Part shown: piece after piece, positions 17,030-26,484 of the stretch
Position numbering within the stretch: the first letter of the stretch is position 1
How the letters are laid out: every line of letters starts with the position of its first letter
Assembly (NCBI RefSeq): GCF_046297595.1
Contig: NZ_JBKBHT010000001.1
Span: 310,001 to 374,000, forward strand
Direction of reading: 5' to 3'
DNA: 64,000 nucleotides
Source of the DNA: Ferrovibrio sp046297595
Lineage (GTDB): Bacteria > Pseudomonadota > Alphaproteobacteria > Ferrovibrionales > Ferrovibrionaceae
Position numbers and translations under genes: made by a program
Notes under the pieces: generated by a model
Seen by the model: only the letters and a program-made list of their open reading frames with translations
The model's database searches: none
What the model was told of the DNA's origin: nothing

Positions 17030-17547
17030 GCCTGCGCCTCCTTTGACCGTTGAATTTTCAGTTTCTTTTCCAGATGGGGCAGCAGACCGCCATCGGCGAT
17101 CATCTGCAGCAGATGCGCCGGCAGCGGTTCGCAGGCATAAGTCTTGCCGGTTTCGATATCGCGCAGCTCGGCACGATGAGCATCCACTGCCAGAACAGAG
17201 TCGGCGCGAATCTTGCCGGCTTCCGGGCAGACCAGCGCCAGCAGGCCCAGATTGAGGGCGTTGCGATAGAAGATCCCAGCAAAGCTGGGGGCCACCACGG
17301 CGCCGACACCCAGTTCGCGAAGCGCCATCACCGCCTGCTCGCGCGATGAACCCATGCCGAAATTGCGCCCGCCCACCACGATATCGCCGGGCTTCACCTC
17401 CCTGGCGAAGCGCGGTTCCACCGCTTCCAGGCAATGTTTCGCCAGTTCGGCCAGCGGGCTTTTCATATACAGGCCGGGCGCCAGCACGTCGGTGTCGATA
17501 TTGTCGCCGAATTTCCAGACCCGGCCGGTGTTACTTGTCGCCGTCAT
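17026..17547 (-). CDS. Aconitase-family small (swivel) subunit, LeuD/DmdB-like
   Basis: A 173-residue swivel-domain protein. It has GDNIDTDVLAPGLYMKS near the N-terminus, and GRNFGMGSSREQAVMALREL, the substrate-binding serine/arginine motif. It pairs with the large subunit encoded directly upstream (ATGA overlap, 17544-17547). Leucine biosynthesis is unlikely: no leuA or leuB is nearby, and the genes sit between a transporter and a lyase. A dehydratase/hydratase for a methylated malate or maleate is the better guess. Confidence 0.86.
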   Translation of the reverse strand: MTATSNTGRVWKFGDNIDTDVLAPGLYMKSPLAELAKHCLEAVEPRFAREVKPGDIVVGGRNFGMGSSREQAVMALRELGVGAVVAPSFAGIFYRNALNLGLLALVCPEAGKIRADSVLAVDAHRAELRDIETGKTYACEPLPAHLLQMIADGGLLPHLEKKLKIQRSKEAQA

Positions 17548-18827
17548 GACAGGAATTCCCGCGGATCGGCGATGCGTCCGGCCACGGCCGAAGCCGCGAC
17601 GGTATAGGGCGAACCGAGATAGACCTTCGACGAACCGGCTCCCATGCGGCCCTTGAAGTTGCGGGCCGTGGAGGCGATGCAGGTCTCGTTCTCGGCCAGC
17701 ACGCCGGCGCCATAGCCGGCACAGGCACCGCAGCCAGACGACAGCAGGATGGCGCCGGCTTCGGTCAGCGTCGCCAACGTGCCATCGGCGGCGGCCTCCG
17801 CCGTGGTGCGCGCCGAGGCCGGCGCAATCAGCAGCCGCGTGCCGCCAGCCACCTTCCGTCCCTTCAGCACGCTGGCCGCCATGCGCAGGTCATTGATCTT
17901 GGCCCCCGTGCAGGCCCCGATATAGGCCTGGTCGACGGGCACATTTCCGTGTTCGGTGACGGCCGCGCTGTTGGCCGGGCTGTGTGGCGCCGCCACCATG
18001 GGCGACAGGCCGGCGGCGTCGAAATCATGGCGTTCGGTCGCCAAGGCATCCTTGTCCGTCTGCCAAGTGGCAAGATCGATGTCGGACGCGGGCACGCCGA
18101 CGCCCATCAGGTAGTCCTTCGTCACGGCATCGGGCGCAATCATGCCGGCCTGGGCGCCCAGTTCCGCCGCCATGTTGGACAGCGTCATGCGCTCCTGCAT
18201 GGCCAGCGTGGCGATGGTGTCGCCGGCATACTGAATGGCCTGATAGCGGCCGCCATCCATGCCCAGCCTCGCGCACATGGCCAGGATCATGTCCTTGGCC
18301 ACGACGCCAGGGCCGAGTTTGCCGGACCAGTGCAGCAGGATGGTTTCCGGCACACGCAGCCAGATTTCACCGGTGACCAGAACGCCGCACATCTCGGTGG
18401 CGCCGACGCCGAACATATAGGCCCCGAAGGCACCGCCGGTGGGCGAATGGCTGTCGCCGCCGACCACGAACATGCCCGGCCGCAGATGGCCGCGCTCGGG
18501 CAGCACCACATGGCAGATGCCCTGCATGTCGTGGAACTTGGTCACGCCGGCGGCCTTCACCCATTTGCGGGTGAGATCGAGAATGCCGGCGCTCTCGGCA
18601 TCTACCGCCGGCACGTAATGGTCGGAAATCACCACCACACGATCAGGGTCCCAGAGCTTCGCCTGCAAACGCTCCAGCATTGGCGCCACGCGGCGCGGTC
18701 CACCGGAATCATGCATCATGGCGAGGTCGACCCTAGCGGTGACCACCTCGCCCGGCCGCACGCTTTGCAGGCCTGCCGCACGGGCGACCAGTTTCTCGGC
18801 GAGAGTCATGGGATGCGTGCCGGTCAT
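17544..18827 (-). CDS. Aconitase-family large subunit, LeuC/DmdA-like
   Basis: A 427-residue [4Fe-4S] dehydratase subunit of the archaeal-LeuC/HacA/DmdA branch, shorter than enterobacterial LeuC (about 466). Cluster cysteines are visible: IGACTGAKINDLR near residue 300, and SSGCGACAGYG near 360 with a CxxC. GGDSHSPTGGAFGAYMFGVG near residue 125 and SDHYVPA are substrate-binding and active-site loops. With the small subunit it should add or remove water across a C=C bond of a dicarboxylic acid, feeding the adjacent lyase. The ATG at 18827 lies one base from the LivF-like stop; a second ATG at 18809 is possible. Confidence 0.87.
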   Translation of the reverse strand: MTGTHPMTLAEKLVARAAGLQSVRPGEVVTARVDLAMMHDSGGPRRVAPMLERLQAKLWDPDRVVVISDHYVPAVDAESAGILDLTRKWVKAAGVTKFHDMQGICHVVLPERGHLRPGMFVVGGDSHSPTGGAFGAYMFGVGATEMCGVLVTGEIWLRVPETILLHWSGKLGPGVVAKDMILAMCARLGMDGGRYQAIQYAGDTIATLAMQERMTLSNMAAELGAQAGMIAPDAVTKDYLMGVGVPASDIDLATWQTDKDALATERHDFDAAGLSPMVAAPHSPANSAAVTEHGNVPVDQAYIGACTGAKINDLRMAASVLKGRKVAGGTRLLIAPASARTTAEAAADGTLATLTEAGAILLSSGCGACAGYGAGVLAENETCIASTARNFKGRMGAGSSKVYLGSPYTVAASAVAGRIADPREFLS

Positions 18828-18828
18828 G

Positions 18829-19522
<694 letters not shown>

Positions 19523-19530
<8 letters not shown>

Positions 19531-20275
19531 GATGCGCCTCCGCCGGCTGAGCCTGCATGCGCGCCGCCGCACCATGGCCGAGATAGGCTTCGATCACCTG
19601 GGGATCGGCCGCGATCTGCGCCGGCGTGCCACTGGCGATCAGGCTGCCATTGTTCAGCACCCAGGCATGATCCGACAGATTCATCACGGCGCGCATGACA
19701 TGCTCGATCAGAAGGATGGTGACGCCCGACTGACGAATGCCGCGGATCACCGGAATGATCTCGTCGATTTCGGCCGGATTGAGGCCCGCCATCACCTCGT
19801 CCAGCAGGATTAGTTTGGGGTCGGTCGCCAGCGCCTTGGCCAGTTCCAGCCGCTTGCGCCCGGCAACGGTGAGCGCGGCGGCGGGCTTGTCGAGCTGCGG
19901 CCCCAGGCCGACGCGATGGGCAATCGCTTCGGCATGCTCCAGTGCCGCACGACGGCCCGCACGATGCAGATGGGCACCGACAGCGATATTCTCGCGCACA
20001 TTCAGACCGGCAAAGGGCTGCACGATCTGGAAGGTGCGCGTCACGCCCAGCAGGCAAATCTTTTCCGGCGTCAGGCCAATCAACGAACGATCTTCGAAGC
20101 GGATGTCGCCGGCATCGGGTTTATGGAAGCCGGAAATCTGCGCAAAGATGGTGGTCTTGCCGGCACCGTTCGGCCCAATCAGGGCCGAGATGCTGCCGGC
20201 CTGCACCGTGAAGCTGACATCGTTCGTGGCGACCAGGCCGCCGAAGCGCTTGGCGAGATTTCTGATCTCAAGCAT
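19523..20275 (-). CDS. Branched-chain-amino-acid-type ABC ATPase (LivG-like)
   Basis: A 250-residue ATPase with Walker A GPNGAGKTTIF, signature-equivalent LTVAGRKRLELAKAL and Walker B LILLDEVMAGLNPAE, all typical of LivG (including the VMAGLNP form and the relaxed LTVA signature). It overlaps livM-like by 8 bases and livF-like by 8 bases, so the five-part transporter is translationally coupled. Confidence 0.92.
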
Positions 20276-21248
20276 GGGCGCCCCGCTTGAACAGGCGGCG
20301 CAGGGAACCGATGCCGAAACTCGCCTTGCCCAGGCCGAACAGGCCGTTGGGCAGAAACAGGACCATCACCACCAGCAGCAGACCGTAAAGCACAAGATTG
20401 AGCCCTGGTGCCTCGCCGAAGACCAGCCGGCCGATTTCGGCGATGGCGTGCAGGGCGAAGGCGCCAAGAACCGGGCCGAAGATAGTGCCCAGCCCACCGA
20501 TGATCGGGACCAGCAGGGCCTCTACCGACATGGCCGGGCCGTAGGCGATGTTTGGGTCGATATAGAGAAAAAGCTGCACATAGACCGCGCCGGCCGAACC
20601 AGCGATGGCCCCCGATGCCGTAATCGCCAGCAGCTTGGTATTGAACGGGTCAACACCCAGCGCGCGTGCAGCATCCTCGTTTTCGCGTACCGCCATCAGG
20701 CGGGCGCCAAAGCGGGCATTCTGCAGCCACCAGGTAAACAGCAACCCGGCGACAACGAGCAGCAGCAGCAGCCAGAAGAAACCGGCCTTGGATTCGAACT
20801 GCATCTGGGCAATGCCCGGCTGCAGCGGCACCAGGAGACCCACGCCGGCGCCGGTGAAGGCAAAGGTGTTGGCCAGGATGCGGAAAACTTCCGCGAAGGC
20901 CAGCGTCACCAGTGCGAAATACGATCCGCGCAGGCCGTAACGGAAGACCAGCCAGCCGGTGCCGGCACCGACGATGCCGGCCGCGATGGCCGCCAGCACG
21001 AAACCGGCCCAGGCGTTGATGCCGAACTGGATCTGCATGATCGCCGTGCAATAGGCGCCCGTGCCAAAGAACAGCGCATGGCCGAAGGAAAACTGCCCGC
21101 CATAGCCGCCCAGCAGGTTCCAGGCCTGGCCGAGATAGGCATAGAACAGGGCCAGCGTCAGCCAGGTGAGCCAGAAATCCGACTGGATCACGAATGGCAG
21201 CGGCAGCAGCGCTGCGAGAAAGACCAGAATAGCCGTCAGGTTGCGCAT
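20268..21248 (-). CDS. Branched-chain-amino-acid-type ABC permease (LivM-like)
   Basis: A 326-residue inner-membrane permease with about 8-10 hydrophobic helices. GGYGGQFSFGHALFFGTGAY (after the second helix) and ENEDAARALGVDPFNTKLLA (EAA-like coupling loop) are typical LivM segments. The ATG at 21248 was chosen because the long upstream extension of the frame lies inside livH; the gap to livH is five bases. Confidence 0.9.
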   Translation of the reverse strand: MRNLTAILVFLAALLPLPFVIQSDFWLTWLTLALFYAYLGQAWNLLGGYGGQFSFGHALFFGTGAYCTAIMQIQFGINAWAGFVLAAIAAGIVGAGTGWLVFRYGLRGSYFALVTLAFAEVFRILANTFAFTGAGVGLLVPLQPGIAQMQFESKAGFFWLLLLLVVAGLLFTWWLQNARFGARLMAVRENEDAARALGVDPFNTKLLAITASGAIAGSAGAVYVQLFLYIDPNIAYGPAMSVEALLVPIIGGLGTIFGPVLGAFALHAIAEIGRLVFGEAPGLNLVLYGLLLVVMVLFLPNGLFGLGKASFGIGSLRRLFKRGAHA

Positions 21249-21253
21249 GTCGT

Positions 21254-22126
21254 TCAGGCCTTCTGCCCCAGCAATCCGGTCGGCCGGAACAACAGGACGA
21301 TAATGAAGATCAGGAAGATGCCGAGCTGCCCCAGGCTTTCGCCCAGGAACAGGCCGCCCAGGCTTTCGGTCACGCCGATGATCAGGCCGCCCAGCAGCGC
21401 GCCGACAAAGCTGCCCATGCCGCCCAGCACGACCACGGTGAAGGCGACCAGAACGAAGGCATGGCCGACCTGCGGACTGACATAGAAGCTGGGCAGCAGC
21501 AGGCAGGCGGCAACACCAAGGCAGGCACAACCGATGCCAAATGACATGGCAAAGATATGCTCGACATTGATGCCGACCAGCTTGGCGCCCTGCCGTTCCT
21601 TGGCCAGCGCCCGGATGGCGCGGCCCAGGTCGGTGCGGGCCATCAGAAGCCACAGCAAGGCTGCCACCACCAGCGCCCCGATGAAGGCGATTACTTTCGG
21701 CACCGGAATGAAGGCTACGCCGAAATCAAACACCTCAAAGGAATACGGTGTTTCGATGGTGCGTGTGTCTGAACGCCAGAAATAGAGCGCCAGATTCTCG
21801 ATCACCACCGAGAGGCCCAGGGTGACCAGCAGGATATTCTCGTCCTTGCCGTGGCTGGCCTGACCGATCACGAAACGCTGCAGCCCATAGCCGATGCCGA
21901 ACAGGGCCACTGCCGCCACGGGCAAGGCCAGATAGGGATCGATGCCGAACAGGCTGTGCAGGAAGAACACGCCATAGAGCGCCAGCATCAGCAGGCTGCC
22001 ATGGGCGAAGTTGATGATATGCAGCACGCCATAGATCAGCGTGAGGCCCAGCGCGATCAGGGCATAGATCGCCCCGGTGGTCAGGCCGTTCAGGATCGCC
22101 GGCAGAAGGATGGAAAATTCAAGCAT
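21254..22126 (-). CDS. Branched-chain-amino-acid-type ABC permease (LivH-like)
   Basis: A 290-residue inner-membrane permease. The opening ILNGLTTGAIYALIALGLTL and the segment INFAHGSLLMLALYG are the standard LivH signature; the coupling loop is RAIRALAKERQGAKLVGIN. It lies 55 bases after the substrate-binding protein gene and partners the LivM-like protein. Confidence 0.92.
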   Translation of the reverse strand: MLEFSILLPAILNGLTTGAIYALIALGLTLIYGVLHIINFAHGSLLMLALYGVFFLHSLFGIDPYLALPVAAVALFGIGYGLQRFVIGQASHGKDENILLVTLGLSVVIENLALYFWRSDTRTIETPYSFEVFDFGVAFIPVPKVIAFIGALVVAALLWLLMARTDLGRAIRALAKERQGAKLVGINVEHIFAMSFGIGCACLGVAACLLLPSFYVSPQVGHAFVLVAFTVVVLGGMGSFVGALLGGLIIGVTESLGGLFLGESLGQLGIFLIFIIVLLFRPTGLLGQKA

Positions 22127-22181
22127 ACCGTCACGCGGGAAAAAGGGCGGCGGGGCACGTCCCTGCCCCGCCGCCTGGGGA

Positions 22182-23417
22182 TCAGGCCTTCGGCGCCGGG
22201 AAGACCGGCTTGGCGTTGGCGAACTCCTTGGGGAAGATCACCTTGATGTCCTTGCCAAGCACCTGGGTATTGACCGGGGCGGCGCCGACATTCTGGCCGT
22301 TCACGAACTTGGTCGGGCCATAGGGCATGAAATGGTTGCCCCAGCCGGAAGCGGCCAGCGCCTGGGTCACTGCGCCGCGATCGGCCGAACGCGACCGCTC
22401 CAGCGCATCGGCCAGCAGGCGCACGCATTCGTGGTTGAGGAACACCTCGTAGGAGAAGAACGCCTTCTCGGCTTCAACCTTTTTCTTCAGTTCCAGCGCC
22501 ACCGGATTGCGCGGATCGAACCAGTGGTTGCAGTCCATGATATATTCGGCCGCATCGGGGAATTCCTGGACAAAACGATACTGCGACGCAGCACCGCCCA
22601 GCACGGCATAGATCGCCTTCGGGCGGATTTTCTGTTGCCGCAGGGTGCGCGCCAGCAGCGCGAATTCGTTGTAGTAGTTGGACGGGATCAGCAGGTCCGG
22701 ATTGCGGCCCTTGATCTTCAGCGCGATGTTGTTGAAATCGCGCGTCGGGTTGGCATGCGGGATGGTCTCCAGCACCTCGAAGCCCATGGCCGGCAGTTTT
22801 TCGTTCAGCGTCTTGGCCATGCCGGCGCCGAAGGCCGATTCCTCATGGACGATCATCACGGTCTTAGCCGGCTTGCCGGCCTGGTTGTTCAGCGCAACCA
22901 GGTTCTCGATCGCGGTATCGACGATCTTGCCCAGGCCCGGGCCGAAGCGGAAGGTATTGGTCAGGCCGCGCGTCACCACCTGATCGACCACGCCGACATC
23001 GACGACATGGGGAATGCCGTGCTTGGCGGCCGCCTGGGTGGTGGCCAGCGCAATGCCGGATGCGAAGGGGCCGACGATGGCGGTGACGCCGGCCTCATTC
23101 AGTTTTTCGACCTCGGCTGCGCCGACATCGGGCTTGGACTGGGCATCGGCATAGATCGGCTCCAGCTTGGCGCCGCCCATCGAGGCGATGCCGCCATTGG
23201 CATTGATGGTGTCGATCGCCAACTTGGCGCCCAGGCGGCATTGCTGGCCCGACGGCGCCAGCGGACCGGTCACCGGGTGCAGGATGCCGACCTTGATGGT
23301 CTTGGGCTGTGCCTTCAGGATGGCGGGAAATCCGCCGATGCCGGCTGCGGCGGTGACGGCGGTGCCAGCCAGAAAGCGGCGGCGGGATACGCGGAATCCA
23401 GTCTTACCATTCGTCAT
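22182..23417 (-). CDS. Branched-chain-amino-acid-type ABC substrate-binding protein (LivK-like)
   Basis: A 411-residue periplasmic protein of the Peripla_BP_6 family. The N-terminus carries a twin-arginine-like signal (VSRRRFLAGTAVTAAAGIGG), so it may be exported folded through Tat. The mature start TIKVGILHPVTGPLAPSGQQ and IVGPFASGIALA are typical. The ATG overlaps the GntR regulator stop (ATGA, 23414-23417), making it the second gene of the operon. In comparable catabolic operons such proteins bind amides, aromatic acids or amino-acid derivatives; the ligand should be the compound degraded by the downstream enzymes. Confidence 0.9.
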   Translation of the reverse strand: MTNGKTGFRVSRRRFLAGTAVTAAAGIGGFPAILKAQPKTIKVGILHPVTGPLAPSGQQCRLGAKLAIDTINANGGIASMGGAKLEPIYADAQSKPDVGAAEVEKLNEAGVTAIVGPFASGIALATTQAAAKHGIPHVVDVGVVDQVVTRGLTNTFRFGPGLGKIVDTAIENLVALNNQAGKPAKTVMIVHEESAFGAGMAKTLNEKLPAMGFEVLETIPHANPTRDFNNIALKIKGRNPDLLIPSNYYNEFALLARTLRQQKIRPKAIYAVLGGAASQYRFVQEFPDAAEYIMDCNHWFDPRNPVALELKKKVEAEKAFFSYEVFLNHECVRLLADALERSRSADRGAVTQALAASGWGNHFMPYGPTKFVNGQNVGAAPVNTQVLGKDIKVIFPKEFANAKPVFPAPKA

Positions 23418-24271
23418 TTTCTTTTCTCCCTGCGGATGGAACGTGGCGACCTCTTTCCCCCTGCCGCCGGCGCCACGCGGGCCGACCAGGTGTTTTGCTC
23501 CTCGCCGCGCACGCGGTCGAGGCTCATACGGAACTGGTAGCGGTCTGGCCGGTACAGGCCGACGATGTATTCAACCGGGCGGCCGTCAGCATCCTGCACC
23601 ACGCGGCCGATCCGCAGCAGCGGCGCCCCCACCACGGTTTTTAGCAGCGGGGCCACCAGGGCATCGGCGAGGGAAGCCGAAATCGTCTGCTCGGCACCGC
23701 CGATCGTGACGCCGGACTGTTCCAGAAGCGCGAGCAGCGGTTGGTGCGACAATTCCTTGCGCGAGAATTTGCGACCGATATCGGCAGGAACATAGGTCGT
23801 CAGATACGAGAAAGGACCGACATCAAGCGAGCGCACGCGTATGGCGCGCTGCACCTCCTCGCCGGCCTTGATCCGCAACGCAACCGCTACATCCGGCGGC
23901 GCCGGTTCATAGCCGAATTCCACCAGGTTCACCTGGGTCTTCAGGCCCATCGCCAGCAGGTTTTCCAGCAGGCCTTCCACGCCGGCGCGAATCGGCGGCG
24001 GTTCATTGCGCGCGGTAACATGCGTGCCGCGGCCACGGCCCCGGGTGACAAGGCCTTCGGCTGCCAACTCCGCCAGCGCACGACGGGCCGTTATGCGGGA
24101 GACATTGAATTGCCGCGCCAGTTCTTCCTCGCCCGACACCAGCGCGCCCGCCTCGAGGCGGCCATCGAGGATCTGGCTGCGCAGGATCAGGAATATCTGA
24201 TGGTAGAGCGGCGTCGGCAAACGCTCGTCGATCACCGTGTAATAGCCTGACTTGACCACCATCCACTCCAT
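23414..24271 (-). CDS. GntR-family regulator, HutC type
   Basis: A 285-residue regulator. The winged helix (TPLYHQIFLILRSQILDGRL and EELARQFNVSRITARRALAE) occupies residues about 17-85, and a UTRA/HutC ligand-binding domain fills the C-terminal half (ELSHQPLLALLEQSGVTIGG). It is the promoter-proximal gene of the 14-gene operon and is coupled to the binding-protein gene by an ATGA overlap, so it is probably autoregulated by the substrate or a pathway intermediate. The start is uncertain: ATGs at 24271 and 24262 are both possible, with GGAG shortly before 24262. Confidence 0.88.
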   Translation of the reverse strand: MEWMVVKSGYYTVIDERLPTPLYHQIFLILRSQILDGRLEAGALVSGEEELARQFNVSRITARRALAELAAEGLVTRGRGRGTHVTARNEPPPIRAGVEGLLENLLAMGLKTQVNLVEFGYEPAPPDVAVALRIKAGEEVQRAIRVRSLDVGPFSYLTTYVPADIGRKFSRKELSHQPLLALLEQSGVTIGGAEQTISASLADALVAPLLKTVVGAPLLRIGRVVQDADGRPVEYIVGLYRPDRYQFRMSLDRVRGEEQNTWSARVAPAAGGKRSPRSIRREKRK

Positions 24272-24280
24272 AAGTCTGAT

Positions 24281-24298
24281 TGTTATACTGATATGACA
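24281..24298. promoter_or_regulatory. Candidate GntR operator upstream of the long operon
   Basis: An imperfect inverted repeat TGTTATA-CTGA-TATGACA (6 of 7 positions symmetric), 10 bases upstream of the regulator start. The TGT-N-ATA arms and the position fit autoregulation by a HutC-type GntR protein. Confidence 0.45.
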
Positions 24299-24317
24299 TT
24301 CTTGGAGAGTCAAGACT

Positions 24318-24365
24318 ATTGGGCGGCAGCCCAATTCCTCCCATCATCAAACGGCTAAACCGTTT
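24318..24365. terminator. Two tandem hairpins between atzH-like gene and the GntR operon
   Basis: Two short stem-loops lie in the 245-base gap 24272-24516. ATTGGGC-GGCA-GCCCAAT is at 24318-24335 (7-bp stem). AAACGG-CTAAA-CCGTTT is at 24349-24365 (6-bp stem). Neither has a long T tract. They could end transcription arriving from the AtzGEH operon before it reaches the GntR promoter. No gene is visible in the rest of the gap. Confidence 0.35.
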
Positions 24366-24516
24366 TCTGCTCATAGATTTATGGTGAATGGTTCTCGCGC
24401 TCAGCAATCATCCGATCACGTCTCGCGCAATACTACCGCGATCTGAACAATGAATACGCACTGTCAAGCATCATCCAGACCAGTCAGCACTTCTATGGCT
24501 GACGGCTTGATGCGCT

Positions 24517-24888
24517 TTATAACAGGCTCACATGTGCCGAGACGACGCGCCAGCCCTCGGGCAAGCGCAACCATGTCTGGCTCTGCCGGCCGGTCTTCGT
24601 GCTGCCGGTACGGCGGAACTCCGTGTTGGCCACGGCAAAATTCGGGCCATAGGTGGTGATCACCGTATTGAAGATTTCGCGCTCCAGTCCGGCTGGTGAG
24701 CGGCCTGCTCGAAACGCCTTGATCTGATCATAGCCGTACAGGTTCTCAGTCACGCCGTAGCGGACGGTATGCGGACTGTTGCAGAACAACTCGTCCAGAA
24801 CAGCCACGTCATTGCTGGTCAGCGCCTCTTCATACCGCATGAAAGCGGCTGTCACCTCGGCAAGCACGTCGGGGATATTCACGTCCAT
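24517..24888 (-). CDS. AtzH/HpxZ-like protein (DUF3225, NTF2 fold)
   Basis: A 123-residue protein resembling the DUF3225 family: VNIPDVLAEVTAAFMRYEEA, then NSPHTVRYGVTENLYGYDQI. Members include HpxZ of oxalurate/oxamate catabolism and AtzH, reported to act on 1,3-dicarboxyurea in cyanuric-acid breakdown. The ATG at 24888 lies seven bases after the amidase stop; a longer frame would run into the amidase gene. As last gene of the importer-AtzG-AtzE-AtzH operon it supports a role in degrading a carboxylated urea/biuret-type intermediate. Confidence 0.8.
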   Translation of the reverse strand: MDVNIPDVLAEVTAAFMRYEEALTSNDVAVLDELFCNSPHTVRYGVTENLYGYDQIKAFRAGRSPAGLEREIFNTVITTYGPNFAVANTEFRRTGSTKTGRQSQTWLRLPEGWRVVSAHVSLL

Positions 24889-24895
24889 AGCATCC

Positions 24896-26284
24896 TCACA
24901 CGGCTTTCGATGCGGCAATTCCAATGGCTTCCAACCGGCGTGCAACACGCAGGGCCAGGTCCTCGCGCCATGGGGCGGCGATAATCTGCACGCCAATCGG
25001 CAGTTGGCCTTCCCGCTCAGCCCAGGGTGCTGCCACTACCGGCAGGCCAACGGCAGAGATCGGCTGGGTGAACAGGCCCAGATTGGCCCGCACCGGCATC
25101 TCCAACCCATTCAGGGCCATCATTACTTGGCCCAGTTTCGGCGCGGTGCAGGGCGTGGCCGGCGCCAGGATGACATCCACGTCGCGGAACACCTCCATGA
25201 CGCGGGCGTGGTACCAGCGACGGAAACGATGGGCCTGCACCAGCCAGTCGGACGGCATCATCAGCCCGGCCAGGAAACGGTCGCGCGTAGCCGGGTCGAA
25301 ATCGTTCGCCCGCACCTTCAGCCGTTCGCGATGCAAATTGGCTCCTTCGGCCGCCGTGATGACATAGGCCGCCGCGCGCCCCCGTGCTGCTTCCGGCACT
25401 GTCACGCGGCACGTGCAGCCCAGCGCCCTGGCGAAAGCCGCGACGGCATCATGGACCTCCGGTTCCCCGGTGCTGATGAAATAATCGTCGGCCACGGCAA
25501 TGCGCAGTCCGTCGATGCCCGCATCAAGTTGCGGCAGCGCAGGCTCGACCGGCTTTTGCGCGCAGGCGGAATCGGCGGCATCGGGTCCCTGCATGGCGTC
25601 ATAGGCCAACGTGAGGTCGGTGACCGAGCGGGCCATCGGTCCGAGATGGTCGATATCGGCCACGAACAGGAAACTGCCATGGCGGCTGATCCGGCCAAAT
25701 GTAGGCTTGAGGCCGAACAGCCCGCACAGGGAGGATGGCACGCGGATCGATCCGTTGGTATCCGATCCAAGGCTGAGCGGCACCATGCCGCTGGCCACGG
25801 CCGTGCCTGACCCGCCTGACGATCCTCCCGACATCCGTGTCGGATCATGCGGGTTCCGTGACGGACCGTAATGCACGTTCTCGCCGGTGAAGTCATAGGC
25901 GTATTCGCCCATGTTGAGCGCGCCGACCAGGATGGCGCCGGCCGCTTCCAGACGCTGTACCAGCGTTGCATCGGCCTGGGCCGGAGGGAGATCGCGGTTG
26001 ATCTTGGATCCCGCCAGGGTCGGCAGGCCGGCCACATCGAACAGGTTCTTCACCGCAAACGGCACGCCCGCCAATGGGCCGGGATCGTCGCCAGCCTTGC
26101 ATATGGCATCTATCCGCGCCGCCCTGGCACGGGCCCGGTCAAACGTAACATCGATGAAGGCGTTGAGAGCAGGATTGACCGCTTCGATGCGACGGATTGC
26201 CACCTCCACTGCATCGCCAGCCGTGGCCCGGCCACCGCGGATCGCGGCCACAATCTCATGCCCCTTGCTCTGCCAGTCGATCAT
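24896..26284 (-). CDS. AtzE-family amidase (1-carboxybiuret hydrolase-like)
   Basis: A 462-residue amidase-signature hydrolase. The Ser-cisSer-Lys triad is visible: Lys in PFAVKNLFDVAG near residue 80, cis-Ser in SGGSSGGSGTAVASGM near 155, and nucleophile Ser in DTNGSIRVPSS near 180. Close relatives are AtzE, which hydrolyses 1-carboxybiuret, and the HpxY-type amidase of oxalurate operons. The small AtzG-like gene 11 bases upstream and the AtzH-like gene downstream make the AtzE-type assignment much stronger than a generic amidase. Confidence 0.85.
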   Translation of the reverse strand: MIDWQSKGHEIVAAIRGGRATAGDAVEVAIRRIEAVNPALNAFIDVTFDRARARAARIDAICKAGDDPGPLAGVPFAVKNLFDVAGLPTLAGSKINRDLPPAQADATLVQRLEAAGAILVGALNMGEYAYDFTGENVHYGPSRNPHDPTRMSGGSSGGSGTAVASGMVPLSLGSDTNGSIRVPSSLCGLFGLKPTFGRISRHGSFLFVADIDHLGPMARSVTDLTLAYDAMQGPDAADSACAQKPVEPALPQLDAGIDGLRIAVADDYFISTGEPEVHDAVAAFARALGCTCRVTVPEAARGRAAAYVITAAEGANLHRERLKVRANDFDPATRDRFLAGLMMPSDWLVQAHRFRRWYHARVMEVFRDVDVILAPATPCTAPKLGQVMMALNGLEMPVRANLGLFTQPISAVGLPVVAAPWAEREGQLPIGVQIIAAPWREDLALRVARRLEAIGIAASKAV

Positions 26285-26295
26285 CTTTGCACGCC

Positions 26296-26484
26296 TCAGG
26301 GCAAGAACCGCGAGGCAGGTTCGGTATCGTCGGGCAACGGAAAGGTCAGGACAGCCTGGGCAATCTGGTGCGACCGCTTCAGATTATCGACCACTCCCGG
26401 CTTCCAGGCATCTTCCAGAGACAGGCCAAGCGCCGCGGCGGCGGCTTCCATAAAAACCTCGGCATCGAAGGCAGATTTGCTCAT
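26296..26484 (-). CDS. AtzG-like small subunit (DUF4089)
   Basis: A 62-residue protein: an N-terminal helix (FMEAAAAALGLSLEDAWKPG), a central helix (VVDNLKRSHQIAQAVLTFPL) and a short tail with DDTEPASRF. This is the pattern of DUF4089/AtzG, which binds AtzE at its dimer interface and is needed for a stable enzyme; HpxX is a relative. Its ATG overlaps the stop of the ATPase gene (ATGA, 26481-26484). It would be easy to miss on length alone, but the context makes it a real gene. Confidence 0.85.
   Translation of the reverse strand: MSKSAFDAEVFMEAAAAALGLSLEDAWKPGVVDNLKRSHQIAQAVLTFPLPDDTEPASRFLP

Noticed and set aside
17026..18827. Leucine biosynthesis leuCD
   Set aside because: The aconitase-family pair is embedded in a catabolic operon with a lyase and importer and without leuA or leuB; the short large subunit fits the HacA/DmdA branch.
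24403..24516. A gene in the gap between atzH-like and GntR regulator genes
   Set aside because: Short frames there lack ribosome-binding sites and family resemblance; the gap is better explained by hairpins and the operon promoter.
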